Part shown: positions 45,832 to 54,683 of the stretch, piece by piece | Layout of the letters: every line of letters starts with the position of its first letter | Numbering within the stretch: position 1 is the stretch's first letter | DNA from: Seminibacterium arietis | Lineage (GTDB): Bacteria; Pseudomonadota; Gammaproteobacteria; Enterobacterales; Pasteurellaceae | NCBI RefSeq assembly: GCF_042675725.1 | Contig: NZ_JBHTJN010000004.1 | Coordinates: 186,001 to 250,000, forward strand | DNA length: 64,000 nucleotides | Reading direction: 5' to 3' | Program-made: the position numbers and the translations under genes | Notes under the pieces: model-generated | What the model saw: the letters and a program-made list of their open reading frames with translations, nothing else | What the model was told of the DNA's origin: nothing | The model's database searches: none

Positions 45832-47552
45832 CACCCTACCATCGGCTCAATATAATCTACTAACAGTTGTAAATTACGACTACCACGAAATTCATTAATA
45901 TCTAATTTATAGGCCAATTTGACATTTTTAATTGATAAATCAGGATAATAGCGAGTATCTACATTAAATGCAATGGCATCAAGTAATGGTCCACCATGCT
46001 TAGGTTCTACTATCATCTTTAAATGCCGTTCACCGACTAAACGCTGCTGTAAAATTGTAAACTCACCATCAAAACAAGGTTCTGGGAAAGCCTGCCCCCA
46101 AGGTCCAGCTTGCTGCAATATTTCAGCGGTGTGTAAATTTAGTCGTTGTGGTGTTAATTCACCATCTGTCCATACTATATTTTTAACTGGTTGAGAATTC
46201 ATAAATTCTGTAACTACTTTATTAAATTCTCGTTGAAAATCTACAAACAAATCAGCTTGAATGCTCAAACCAGCCGCCATTGCATGTCCACCAAATTTCA
46301 AAATCATTTCTGGATTACGAGAGTAAATCCGCTCCAAAATATCTCGAATATGAATCCCCTCTATTGAACGACCAGATCCCTTTAGCACGCCTTCTTGATC
46401 TGTTGCAAAAGCAATAACGGGGCGATGAAATTGATCTTTCAAACGTGAAGCTACAATTCCTAATACACCTTGATGCCAATCTGATTGATATAATGCAATA
46501 CCAAGAGGTAAATTGGGTTGTTGTGCTGAGATTTTACGACAAATTTCAAGAGCTTCTGTTTTCATTCCTTGTTCAATTTCTTTACGAGTCTGATTTAAAC
46601 TATCTAACTCTAACGCTAAAGCTCGTGCAATCTCAATATTTTCAGCGAGTAATAGTTTTACGCCTATCGTCATATTATCTAATCGTCCAGCAGCATTTAA
46701 TCGTGGAGCGATAGAAAATCCCAAATCAGAGGCAGACAAATATTCAGCTTGACGATGGGCAACTTCTATTAACGCTTTAATGCCATAACAACAATGACCA
46801 GCTCGAATACGCTGTAGCCCTTGATGTACAAAAATACGGTTATTTTGATCTAATGGTACAACATCCGCAACAGTACCTAATGCGACAAGATCCAACAAAT
46901 TAGCGAAATTTGGTTGAGATTTTTCATCAATTTTTCCTATTTCTCGTAATTTTGCTCGCAATGCTAACATCACATAAAATGCAACTCCGACGCCAGCTAA
47001 AAATTTTGATGGGAAACAACAATTCTCTAGATTAGGATTTACAATCGAATCAGCATTGGGGAGCGTTTCGGGTGGTAAATGATGATCAGTAATTAACACT
47101 TGTACACCATGCTGCTTTAAAAAAGCCACACCTTCATGAGAAGACACTCCATTATCTACCGTAATTAGTAAGTCAACATTTTTATGCAACGCTACTTTTG
47201 CGACATCAAGACTTAATCCATACCCTTGCTCAAAACGATTAGGGATTAAATAATCTACACAGTTAAATCCTAATTGATGTAAAGCAGATACTATTAATGC
47301 CGTGCTAGTTGCACCATCCGCATCAAAATCGCCGACAATGACAATATTCAACGAATGTTCCCTTGCATTAATCAATAAATCAACCGCACTTTCAATACCT
47401 TGCAGCAGCGTTGGAGCAAGCATGGATTTTAAAGTGTGATCTAACTGTTGTGTATTCTCAATTTGACGAGAACGATACAATTGATCTAGTAGCGGATCGT
47501 CACTTACTTTTTCGCCTTTTGGAATAGTACGTCGTTGAATCACTTTATTCAC
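45831..47552 (-). CDS. recJ: single-stranded-DNA-specific 5'-3' exonuclease RecJ
   Basis: Degrades single-stranded DNA in recombination and mismatch repair, and is relevant to natural transformation. The 573-residue protein has the DHH phosphoesterase motifs IVGDFDADGATSTAL, TVDNGVSSHEG and LITDHHLPPE, and the DHHA1 motif KFGGHAMAAGLSI. The start appears to be GTG at 47552. The stop overlaps the next gene's start, so recJ, the DsbA-like gene and mtnN are coupled. Confidence 0.95.
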   Translation of the reverse strand: MNKVIQRRTIPKGEKVSDDPLLDQLYRSRQIENTQQLDHTLKSMLAPTLLQGIESAVDLLINAREHSLNIVIVGDFDADGATSTALIVSALHQLGFNCVDYLIPNRFEQGYGLSLDVAKVALHKNVDLLITVDNGVSSHEGVAFLKQHGVQVLITDHHLPPETLPNADSIVNPNLENCCFPSKFLAGVGVAFYVMLALRAKLREIGKIDEKSQPNFANLLDLVALGTVADVVPLDQNNRIFVHQGLQRIRAGHCCYGIKALIEVAHRQAEYLSASDLGFSIAPRLNAAGRLDNMTIGVKLLLAENIEIARALALELDSLNQTRKEIEQGMKTEALEICRKISAQQPNLPLGIALYQSDWHQGVLGIVASRLKDQFHRPVIAFATDQEGVLKGSGRSIEGIHIRDILERIYSRNPEMILKFGGHAMAAGLSIQADLFVDFQREFNKVVTEFMNSQPVKNIVWTDGELTPQRLNLHTAEILQQAGPWGQAFPEPCFDGEFTILQQRLVGERHLKMIVEPKHGGPLLDAIAFNVDTRYYPDLSIKNVKLAYKLDINEFRGSRNLQLLVDYIEPMVG

Positions 47553-47570
47553 ATCATCACTCTTTTTAAT

Positions 47571-48257
47571 TTAAAAATCTTTTATTTCCAAAGCCCGTAA
47601 TAAATCAGCAGGTTTTAAATAACCGCCTATCACATTCCCCTCTGCGGTAACAATTGCTGGTGTACCTTGCACACCAAACTGTGTGCCTAAATTATAATGA
47701 CGTTTGACGATTAAAGGTGTTTTCAACATTTTTGGAAAATTACCTTTTTCAGCTTCGTTTAAGGCAAAAATAGGATCCTCCGCTGTCCAAATAGCTTCCA
47801 TTTGACTTGCAGTTTTACTACTTAGACCCGCTCGTGGAAATGCTAAATATCGAACTGTAATACCCAATTTATTATACTCACTTACTTGCTGATGCAATAA
47901 ATGGCAATAATGGCAACTAATATCCATAAATACTGTAACAACATATTTTTCATTTTTTGCAGGATACACTAGCATCTCTTTTTGCAATACATTTAACTTA
48001 TCTGTTAACACTTTCCCTGTTAAATCCACCGCACTTTTATCAGTCAACTTAAATAATTTTCCTTGTAAAACATATTGTCCATCTTCTGAACTATAAAAAA
48101 CACCTTGATCCGTTATCACTGTTTTTATACCGCTTAACGGCGAAGATTTGATTTCTACACCACTCATTCCAAGAGCTGTGAAGCGATTAATCAAAGCATC
48201 ATTTGCTATCACAGAAAAAGTCGCAAAAATACCAAATGCGATTAAAAATTTTTTCAT
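47571..48257 (-). CDS. dsbC: thiol:disulfide isomerase DsbC
   Basis: Periplasmic dimeric disulfide isomerase. From ATG 48257 (MKKFLIAFGIFATFSVIAND) it has 228 residues: a signal peptide, an N-terminal dimerisation domain (MSGVEIKSSPLSGIKTVI) and a thioredoxin domain with the active site SCHYCHLL and the cis-proline QGTPAIV. Sixteen extra upstream codons are not needed. Order dsbC-recJ is the standard one. Confidence 0.96.
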   Translation of the reverse strand: MKKFLIAFGIFATFSVIANDALINRFTALGMSGVEIKSSPLSGIKTVITDQGVFYSSEDGQYVLQGKLFKLTDKSAVDLTGKVLTDKLNVLQKEMLVYPAKNEKYVVTVFMDISCHYCHLLHQQVSEYNKLGITVRYLAFPRAGLSSKTASQMEAIWTAEDPIFALNEAEKGNFPKMLKTPLIVKRHYNLGTQFGVQGTPAIVTAEGNVIGGYLKPADLLRALEIKDF

Positions 48258-48462
48258 GCTAGATCCTATTTTCAAAACAAATTTTTTTACTAAAAGCCTC
48301 CGCATTCTATCACAAGCAAATCCTTATCGCCAATTGCTCACTACTGGTCAAATTACATAGTAACCGTGGAGAAAATAAACTTTATTACAACTTATTTGCA
48401 CTATCCAATCGCTACAAAATAGCATATAATTTAAGATCAAGAGTTATTTTCTTAAATCAATT

Positions 48463-49561
48463 ATGTTTGAAATAAATCCAATCAAAAACAAAATCCTTAA
48501 TTTAGCCGACCGCACTTCGTTGCTTCGGGGGTATCTTTGACTTTGAGACAAAACTAGAACGTCTTGAAGAAGTTAATGCAGAACTTGAACAACCTGAGAT
48601 TTGGAATAATCTAGAGCAAGCCCAAGCTTTAGGCAAAGAACGCTCAACATTAGAACAAGTTGTTGGCACTATTAGAGAGCTAGAACAGGGCTTTGAAGAT
48701 GTAGACGGTTTATTGGAGCTTGCTATAGAAGCGGAAGATCAAGAAACATTTAATGAAGCTGTTGCAGAACTAGATATTCTTGAGAAAAAATTGTCTCAAC
48801 TCGAATTTCATCGCATGTTTAGTGGCGTTAACGATGCTGCAGATTGCTATGTAGATTTGCAAGCGGGTTCAGGTGGTACAGAGGCCCAAGACTGGACAGA
48901 AATGTTGTTGCGTATGTATTTACGCTGGGCAGAGAGCAAAGGTTTTAAAACCGAACTGATGGAAGCTTCTGACGGTGATGTAGCTGGAATAAAATCCGCT
49001 ACAATCAAAGTTTCTGGAGAATACGCTTTTGGCTGGTTGCGTACAGAAACAGGAATTCATCGTCTCGTCCGAAAAAGTCCTTTTGATTCCAATAATCGTC
49101 GTCACACTTCATTCAGTGCAGTATTTGTCTATCCTGAAATTGATGATGATATTGATATTGAAATCAATCCCGCCGATTTACGCATAGATGTATATCGTGC
49201 TTCTGGTGCAGGTGGTCAACACGTTAACCGTACTGAAAGTGCGGTGCGGATTACGCATATTCCAAGTGGTATCGTAGTGCAATGTCAAAATGATCGCTCT
49301 CAACACAAGAACAAAGAGCAATGTATGAAACAGTTAAAAGCAAAACTGTACGAAATGGAATTACAGAAAAAAAATGCAGAAAAACAAGCAATGGAAAATA
49401 CTAAATCCGATATTGGTTGGGGAAGTCAAATCCGCTCCTATGTGTTAGACGATGCACGCATTAAAGACTTACGCACAGGTGTAGAAAATCGTAACACTCA
49501 AGCGGTACTAGATGGTGATTTAGATCGATTCATCGAAGCAAGCTTGAAAGCAGGTTTATAA
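48463..49561 (+). CDS. prfB: peptide chain release factor 2, with programmed +1 frameshift
   Basis: Recognises UGA and UAA stop codons. Translation starts at ATG 48463, runs 25 codons and meets an in-frame TGA at 48538-48540. A +1 shift at CTT-TGA-C continues as GAC (48539) for 340 codons, giving 365 residues, the E. coli length. The internal Shine-Dalgarno-like CGGGGGT lies just before the slip codon. The protein has the GGQ motif (SGAGGQHVNRTESAVRITH) and the SPF stop-codon-reading tripeptide (KSPFDSNNRRHTSF). It is intact, not a pseudogene. lysS follows, as in E. coli. Confidence 0.96.
48522..48541 (+). promoter_or_regulatory. prfB autoregulatory frameshift site
   Basis: CGGGGGTATCTTTGAC carries the elements known from E. 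coli prfB: a GGGGGT anti-Shine-Dalgarno pairing stretch, the CTT slip codon, the TGA stop and a following C. Low RF2 favours frameshifting and so restores RF2. A complete uptake signal lies just upstream at 48509-48517, within codons 16-19. Confidence 0.93.
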
Positions 49562-49631
49562 CAGTTTTTATAGAAAATGGCTCTAGCAGTCGCTTTCTAT
49601 GAATAATTATCAAAAACATAAGGGTGAAAAA

Positions 49632-51143
49632 ATGTCAGAACAACAAACAACAGAATTAGATTTTAACGGTGAAATAGCTGTTCGCCGTGAAAAGTTGACC
49701 GCACTTCGTCAAAAAGGCAATCCTTTTCCAAATAACTTTCGCCGTGATGCTTTAGCACAAGATTTGCATCATAAGTATAGTGAAATAGAAAGTGATGAAC
49801 TAAAATCCCAACAAATTGAAGTAAAAGTCGCTGGTCGTATTATGACCCGTCGAGTGATGGGAAAGGCCACTTTTATTACTCTACAGGATATGAGCGGTCG
49901 TATTCAGCTTTATATCGCTCGAGATGCTTTAGCAGAAAGAGTTTACTCTGATGACGTAGGAAATTGGGATTTAGGTGATATTGTCGGTGTAAAAGGCACA
50001 TTGTTTAAAACTAAAACAAACGAATTAACTGTACGTGCTTCAGAAGTACAATTACTAACTAAAGCATTACGTCCTCTTCCGAATAAATTCCATGGACTTT
50101 CTGATCAAGAAACGCGTTATCGCCAACGTTATTTAGATTTAATTTCTAATGAACAATCACGTCGCACTTTTATTATTCGTTCAAAAGTAGTAGCTGGCAT
50201 TCGTAATTATTTCATTAATAAAGGATTCATTGAAGTTGAAACACCTATGCTACAAGTGATACCAGGCGGAGCATCTGCTAGACCATTTATCACCCACCAC
50301 AATGCGTTAGATATTGATATGTATTTACGTATCGCCCCTGAACTCTATTTAAAACGGTTAGTGGTAGGTGGCTTAGAACGCGTATTTGAACTAAACCGCA
50401 ACTTCCGCAATGAAGGGGTTTCTGTACGCCATAATCCTGAATTTACTATGCTTGAATATTATCAAGCCTATGCTGATTATCATGATCTTATGGACAATAC
50501 TGAAGAATTATTGCGTCAATTAGCTTTAGATATTTTAGGCACAACAGTTGTACCTTACGGTGAATATGAATTTGATTTTGGTAAACCATTTGAACGTATC
50601 ACTATGCATGATGCTGTATTAAAATATGGTGCAGATAAAGGCATCGTAAAAGAAGATTTATATAATTTTGAACGTGCATGTGCGGTAGCAAAAAAACTGG
50701 GAATTGAAGTGCAAAAATCTTGGGGGCTAGGTAGTATTGTCAATGCTATTTTTGAAGAGGTGGCGGAACATCATCTAATTCAGCCTACATTTTTAATGGC
50801 TCATCCTGCAGAAATTTCCCCTCTTGCCCGTCGTAACGATGAAAATCCAGAAGTAACAGATCGCTTTGAGCTATTTATTGGCGGTCGTGAAATCGGAAAT
50901 GGTTTCTCAGAATTAAATGATGCAGAAGATCAAGCTGAACGATTTGATGCTCAAGTGGCAGCCAAAGAAGCAGGTGATGATGAAGCGATGTTCAAAGATG
51001 ATGATTTTGTAACCGCACTTGAACACGGTTTACCACCTACTGCAGGTGAAGGATTAGGAATTGATCGCCTAGCGATGCTATTCGCCAATGCACCATCAAT
51101 TCGAGATGTTATTCTATTCCCTGCAATGAAACAAAAAAACTAA
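49632..51143 (+). CDS. lysS: lysyl-tRNA synthetase, class II
   Basis: Charges tRNA-Lys. From ATG 49632 (MSEQQTTELDF, with AAGGGTGA upstream) the protein has 503 residues: an OB-fold anticodon-binding domain (VAGRIMTRRVMGKATFITLQD) and the class II core with FIEVETPMLQ (motif 1), RNFRNEGVSVRHNPEFTMLE (motif 2) and GEGLGIDRLAMLF (motif 3). It follows prfB by 70 bases and ends in a strong hairpin. Confidence 0.97.
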   Translation: MSEQQTTELDFNGEIAVRREKLTALRQKGNPFPNNFRRDALAQDLHHKYSEIESDELKSQQIEVKVAGRIMTRRVMGKATFITLQDMSGRIQLYIARDALAERVYSDDVGNWDLGDIVGVKGTLFKTKTNELTVRASEVQLLTKALRPLPNKFHGLSDQETRYRQRYLDLISNEQSRRTFIIRSKVVAGIRNYFINKGFIEVETPMLQVIPGGASARPFITHHNALDIDMYLRIAPELYLKRLVVGGLERVFELNRNFRNEGVSVRHNPEFTMLEYYQAYADYHDLMDNTEELLRQLALDILGTTVVPYGEYEFDFGKPFERITMHDAVLKYGADKGIVKEDLYNFERACAVAKKLGIEVQKSWGLGSIVNAIFEEVAEHHLIQPTFLMAHPAEISPLARRNDENPEVTDRFELFIGGREIGNGFSELNDAEDQAERFDAQVAAKEAGDDEAMFKDDDFVTALEHGLPPTAGEGLGIDRLAMLFANAPSIRDVILFPAMKQKN

Positions 51144-51175
51144 GAAAGTAGATTAAAAAATTAATCATTCAGCAA

Positions 51176-51199
51176 AAACGCCACTTAAATGTGGCGTTT
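51176..51199. terminator. bidirectional terminator between lysS and znuA
   Basis: A perfect 9-bp stem AAACGCCAC / GTGGCGTTT with a 6-base loop. It is followed by GTTTTAT on the plus strand and TTTTGC on the minus strand. The two genes converge here, so it can serve both. Confidence 0.88.
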
Positions 51200-51225
51200 G
51201 TTTTATCTATTTTACTTAAAGTTAA

Positions 51226-52341
51226 TTATTTTAAGCATTTCAAATAGCTATCTGCAGTGTATTGTAAGAAGTTAGCATAGGAATTTTTACCTAATTTTAC
51301 AGCATCCCCCATTGGATCTAGTGTTCCTACTTTTACGCCAGTCGCTTTTTTCAAACCTTCTATTACTTTCGGTGTAAATTGTGGTTCAGCAAATAAGCAT
51401 TGTACTTTATGTTCTTTAATTTCATGCTTAATTTTTGCTAAAGTTTTAGCGCCTGGTGCAACTAATGGATTAATAGTGAAATATCCCACTTGATTTAAGT
51501 CATATTCCTCATTGAAATAAGTGTAGGCGTCATGGAATACGTAAAACCCTTTTTTCTCAACAGGTTTTAATTGCTTTTCAATTTTGTCATCTACATCATC
51601 TAAAGTGCGGTTGAATTCCGCTAAATTTTTCTCAATAAGCGTTTTTTTCTCAGGATAAATTTCACTTAATCTTACCGCTACTTTTTTAGCAACTAATCCC
51701 GCAATATCAGGAGAATACCATACATGCCAATTAGTGCTTAAGCCTTGATGATTATGGTGTTCATGTCCATGATCATGTTTGTCAGCATGGTCATCATCGT
51801 GATCATGTTTATGTGCATGGTCGTGGTCATGATCATCATCGTGATTGTGTTTGTGAGCATGGTCATGATCATGGTCATCATCGTGATCGTGTTTGTGAGC
51901 ATGGTCGTGATCATGTTCATCATCGTGATCGTGTTTGTGAGCATGGTCATGATCGTCGTCATCTCCATCATGGTGGTGATGATGTTCGCCTTTATGTAGC
52001 ATATCATCAGAAATCTCTGACATCTCTGTAATAGTAATGACTTTTTTACGATCAACATCACGCAGCACTGACGTGTCTAAAAACATATCTACATCTTCAC
52101 CAATCCATAAGATTAATTCAGCTGACTTAATTTTTTGTACATCAGAAGGTTTTAAACTATAGTCATGTGGTGATGCCCCTTTAGGCACTAATACATCAGT
52201 ACTAGTTACTCCATCAGCAATTGATGAAGCAATAAAACCTAAAGGCTTTATTGAGGTTAAAACAGCTGCACTAGCAGCCATAGAAACAGACATAACAGCT
52301 GTTGCGACAATTGATTTAGCAAAAGTTTTTGTTAGATTCAT
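51226..52341 (-). CDS. znuA: zinc ABC transporter periplasmic binding protein ZnuA
   Basis: Captures zinc in the periplasm and delivers it to ZnuBC. The 371-residue protein has a signal peptide (about 1-25, ending MAASA) and the metal-binding histidines in GASPHDYSLKP, NWHVWYSPDI and YVFHDAYTYF. Between the first and second lies a histidine/aspartate-rich loop (about residues 118-200) built mainly from four 14-residue repeats. Such loops in ZnuA act as zinc traps. znuBC are not adjacent. No convincing Zur box was found upstream. Confidence 0.96.
   Translation of the reverse strand: MNLTKTFAKSIVATAVMSVSMAASAAVLTSIKPLGFIASSIADGVTSTDVLVPKGASPHDYSLKPSDVQKIKSAELILWIGEDVDMFLDTSVLRDVDRKKVITITEMSEISDDMLHKGEHHHHHDGDDDDHDHAHKHDHDDEHDHDHAHKHDHDDDHDHDHAHKHNHDDDHDHDHAHKHDHDDDHADKHDHGHEHHNHQGLSTNWHVWYSPDIAGLVAKKVAVRLSEIYPEKKTLIEKNLAEFNRTLDDVDDKIEKQLKPVEKKGFYVFHDAYTYFNEEYDLNQVGYFTINPLVAPGAKTLAKIKHEIKEHKVQCLFAEPQFTPKVIEGLKKATGVKVGTLDPMGDAVKLGKNSYANFLQYTADSYLKCLK
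51787..51954 (-). repeat. four tandem 42-bp repeats in znuA
   Basis: Residues 130-185 of ZnuA are four copies of DHDHAHKHDHDDDH (two copies have one change: E for D, or N for D). The 42-bp unit is in frame, so a change in copy number would lengthen or shorten the zinc-binding loop without breaking the gene. The same DNA read on the other strand or frames gives long but meaningless open frames. Confidence 0.92.
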
Positions 52342-52435
52342 AAATTTATCCTTTTGAAATGGAGTTCAAAACTTGCTTAGATTAAAGGTTTTTGTTATAA
52401 ATTTCTATCTTTTTTTTTTAAAAAAAATAAGTCTA

Positions 52436-53206
52436 TCAATTTTTTGATAACAATTTATCAATTACTCTGGATGCAGCAAAAAAACCAAATGTTGCAGTAA
52501 CCATAGTCACCGCACCAAACCCATTGGCACAGTTCATAGTTGCAGATACTTCACAATCACCATCAACTTTTGGAAAGATCAATTGCTGGCTAGAAAAAAC
52601 ACAATCAATACCAAATTTACGCTTTCCATTTTGATTAAATCCATATTCTTTTCGTAAAACTGACCGCACTTTTGCCGCTAATGGATCCTGAATTGTTTTA
52701 GTTAAGTCTGCTATTTGAATTTGACTAGGATCTGTTTTTCCACCAGCACCTCCCACTGTTATTATGCGAATTTTATGTCTTTTGCAATAAGCAATCAATG
52801 CCGCTTTAGTACGTACATTATCAATTGCATCAATCACATAATCATAGTTACATTGCAAACAATCCGCCAAATTATCAGGAGAGATAAAATCATCAATAAT
52901 ATTTACTTTACATTGTGGATTGATCAACATCACTCTTTGTTTCATCACTTCTGTTTTTAATTGACCAACTGAACCACTCAACGCATGGATTTGACGATTA
53001 ATATTAGTAACACAAATATCATCCATATCAATCATAGAAATTTGCCCAACACCTGTTCGAGCCAATGCTTCCACGATCCAAGATCCAACGCCACCAATTC
53101 CAATCACACAAACATGTGCTTGTGATAATTTTTGTAAAGCTACTTTGCCATACAATCGCCCAATACCACCGAATCGTTGTTCATAATTATCTAATCGTTC
53201 TATCAT
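52436..53206 (-). CDS. tcdA: tRNA threonylcarbamoyladenosine dehydratase (TcdA/CsdL)
   Basis: E1-like enzyme that cyclises t6A37 of tRNAs to ct6A. From ATG 53206 it has 256 residues with the ATP-binding IGIGGVGSWIVEALARTG, the IDMDDICVTNINRQ motif and a catalytic-region GIDCVFSSQ. The start overlaps the mltA stop as ATGA. A few upstream codons (from 53218) lie inside mltA. Confidence 0.94.
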   Translation of the reverse strand: MIERLDNYEQRFGGIGRLYGKVALQKLSQAHVCVIGIGGVGSWIVEALARTGVGQISMIDMDDICVTNINRQIHALSGSVGQLKTEVMKQRVMLINPQCKVNIIDDFISPDNLADCLQCNYDYVIDAIDNVRTKAALIAYCKRHKIRIITVGGAGGKTDPSQIQIADLTKTIQDPLAAKVRSVLRKEYGFNQNGKRKFGIDCVFSSQQLIFPKVDGDCEVSATMNCANGFGAVTMVTATFGFFAASRVIDKLLSKN

Positions 53207-54264
53207 TGTAACAACCAAACTCGTCCGTAGTGTTTTGCTAAACCTGCAATATGTCCAGCTTTATCACCAATACCACGATATAAATCAAAATGCTGACCTT
53301 TAACAGCCCCCCCTACGTCTAATGCAACCATTAAACGTAAATGATGTTCACCACCCCATGTACCATCGTTATTAATAGTCGGCACTTCCATTAATAATAC
53401 TGACCCTAATGGAATTAAATTACGATCTGCGGCTACTGCTGCCATTGGGATCAGAGGTACTCCAGCGGCACCTTTCACTTTGCCTTCAGGATCATTTTTA
53501 AAAAATACGTAAGAAGGATTACGCTCAAGCAAAGCTTGTAAACGCTCAGGATTCGCCGCTGCCCAGTTACGGATAGCTTGAATAGACACTTTTTCCTTAG
53601 GCACTTCCCCCTCTTCCACTAACAAACGCCCAATAGCGACATATTCAAAACCATTTTGTCCTGCATAAGCAAAATAACGTAGCTCACCATTACCGAAATC
53701 AACGTATCCACTGCCTTGTACACCAAGTAAAAAATTATCAATCATCGAATCACTATATGCCAATTCCAAACCTTTACCAGATAATGCTCCTGCGTAAATA
53801 TCCGCACGACTTACTCGTTTTTGACTTGGTAAAGCATAAATAGGTTGATTAAATTTACCTGTAGGTTTATGACGAGCATGAATAACAGGGGAATAATATC
53901 CCGTCATCAACACATTTTGATAACCATCTTGTCCCTGCATTAATTGTGGTTGAATACCAAATTCTACTAGGGCATTAATTTCAGCTCCCGCTAATACCCA
54001 ATTAGTGATTTTGCTATAGACTGAATGAAATTTATTAGTCAAACCTACAGAATATTCTCTTATACTAGAAAGTTGCGTTAAAAAATCACCTTGATTAACA
54101 ACCGCACTTTGATTATCTACTACCTTTACTGGCTGTAGCACATTATGTTGATAACTACGATTTTGATATTTTGCTCCAAACATAGCTAGAGTAGAATCTT
54201 GAGCTGTTTTGCTAGCACAGCCTAACAATAAGATCGAACTAAAAAGTGCGGTCACTTTTTTCAT
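53203..54264 (-). CDS. mltA: membrane-bound lytic murein transglycosylase A (lipoprotein)
   Basis: Outer-membrane lipoprotein that cleaves peptidoglycan glycan strands. From ATG 54264 (MKKVTALFSSILLLGCASK) it has 353 residues with a lipobox, LLGC, cleaved before Cys16. The double-psi barrel catalytic part has RLMVALDVGGAVKGQHFDLYRG near the C-terminus. Pairing with tcdA downstream is seen in other gammaproteobacteria. Confidence 0.94.
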   Translation of the reverse strand: MKKVTALFSSILLLGCASKTAQDSTLAMFGAKYQNRSYQHNVLQPVKVVDNQSAVVNQGDFLTQLSSIREYSVGLTNKFHSVYSKITNWVLAGAEINALVEFGIQPQLMQGQDGYQNVLMTGYYSPVIHARHKPTGKFNQPIYALPSQKRVSRADIYAGALSGKGLELAYSDSMIDNFLLGVQGSGYVDFGNGELRYFAYAGQNGFEYVAIGRLLVEEGEVPKEKVSIQAIRNWAAANPERLQALLERNPSYVFFKNDPEGKVKGAAGVPLIPMAAVAADRNLIPLGSVLLMEVPTINNDGTWGGEHHLRLMVALDVGGAVKGQHFDLYRGIGDKAGHIAGLAKHYGRVWLLQ

Positions 54265-54431
54265 ATTTTGCCAACCAATATACATTAGTATCTCCTGACA
54301 TCACTGCAATTGGAAAATATTATACGCTAACAAAAAAGACATGAAAACGATAGTATATAAACAATTAATTAGCTTAAAATGAATCTTTTGACTATTTTTA
54401 TAACAATCAAAACTGATAAATTTATTTTTTC

Positions 54432-54459
54432 TTGCATAAATAAAAAAATAGCGTATAGT
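54432..54459 (+). promoter_or_regulatory. promoter of the initiator tRNA gene
   Basis: TTGCAT (54432-54437) and TATAGT (54454-54459) are separated by 16 bases. The predicted start point is about 9 bases before the tRNA. Confidence 0.65.
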
Positions 54460-54474
54460 ATCAGCTTCATCAGA

Positions 54475-54551
<77 letters not shown>

Positions 54552-54624
54552 AATTATACAAATCAACGAAATCTTCAAATATCTCAATAACGGTCATTCA
54601 ACCAATCTAAATAAACTAGGTATA

Positions 54625-54655
54625 CCCAACACATAAAACTCATCATAATGTTGGG
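54625..54655 (-). other. hairpin downstream of dctM
   Basis: CCCAACA (54625-54631) pairs with TGTTGGG (54649-54655) across a 17-base loop. It lies 29 bases past the dctM stop. There is no T run, so it is a weak terminator candidate. It could act on dctM or the tRNA transcript. Confidence 0.4.
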
Positions 54656-54683
54656 CATAAATGCTATGCTATATTTGCTTTTG

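Noticed and set aside
48463..48712. prfB looks as if it starts late (48713) and has a broken 5' end
   Set aside because: The upstream 25 codons, TGA and CTT-TGA-C slip site form the known programmed frameshift, giving a full 365-residue protein.
51738..52061. Several long open frames over the znuA repeat tract, on both strands, rich in methionine, histidine or valine
   Set aside because: They are shadows of the 42-bp repeats; low-complexity DNA stays open in several frames. ZnuA is the real gene.
52342..52435. Possible Zur box upstream of znuA
   Set aside because: GAAATTTATAACA is only a partial half-site match and has no symmetrical partner.
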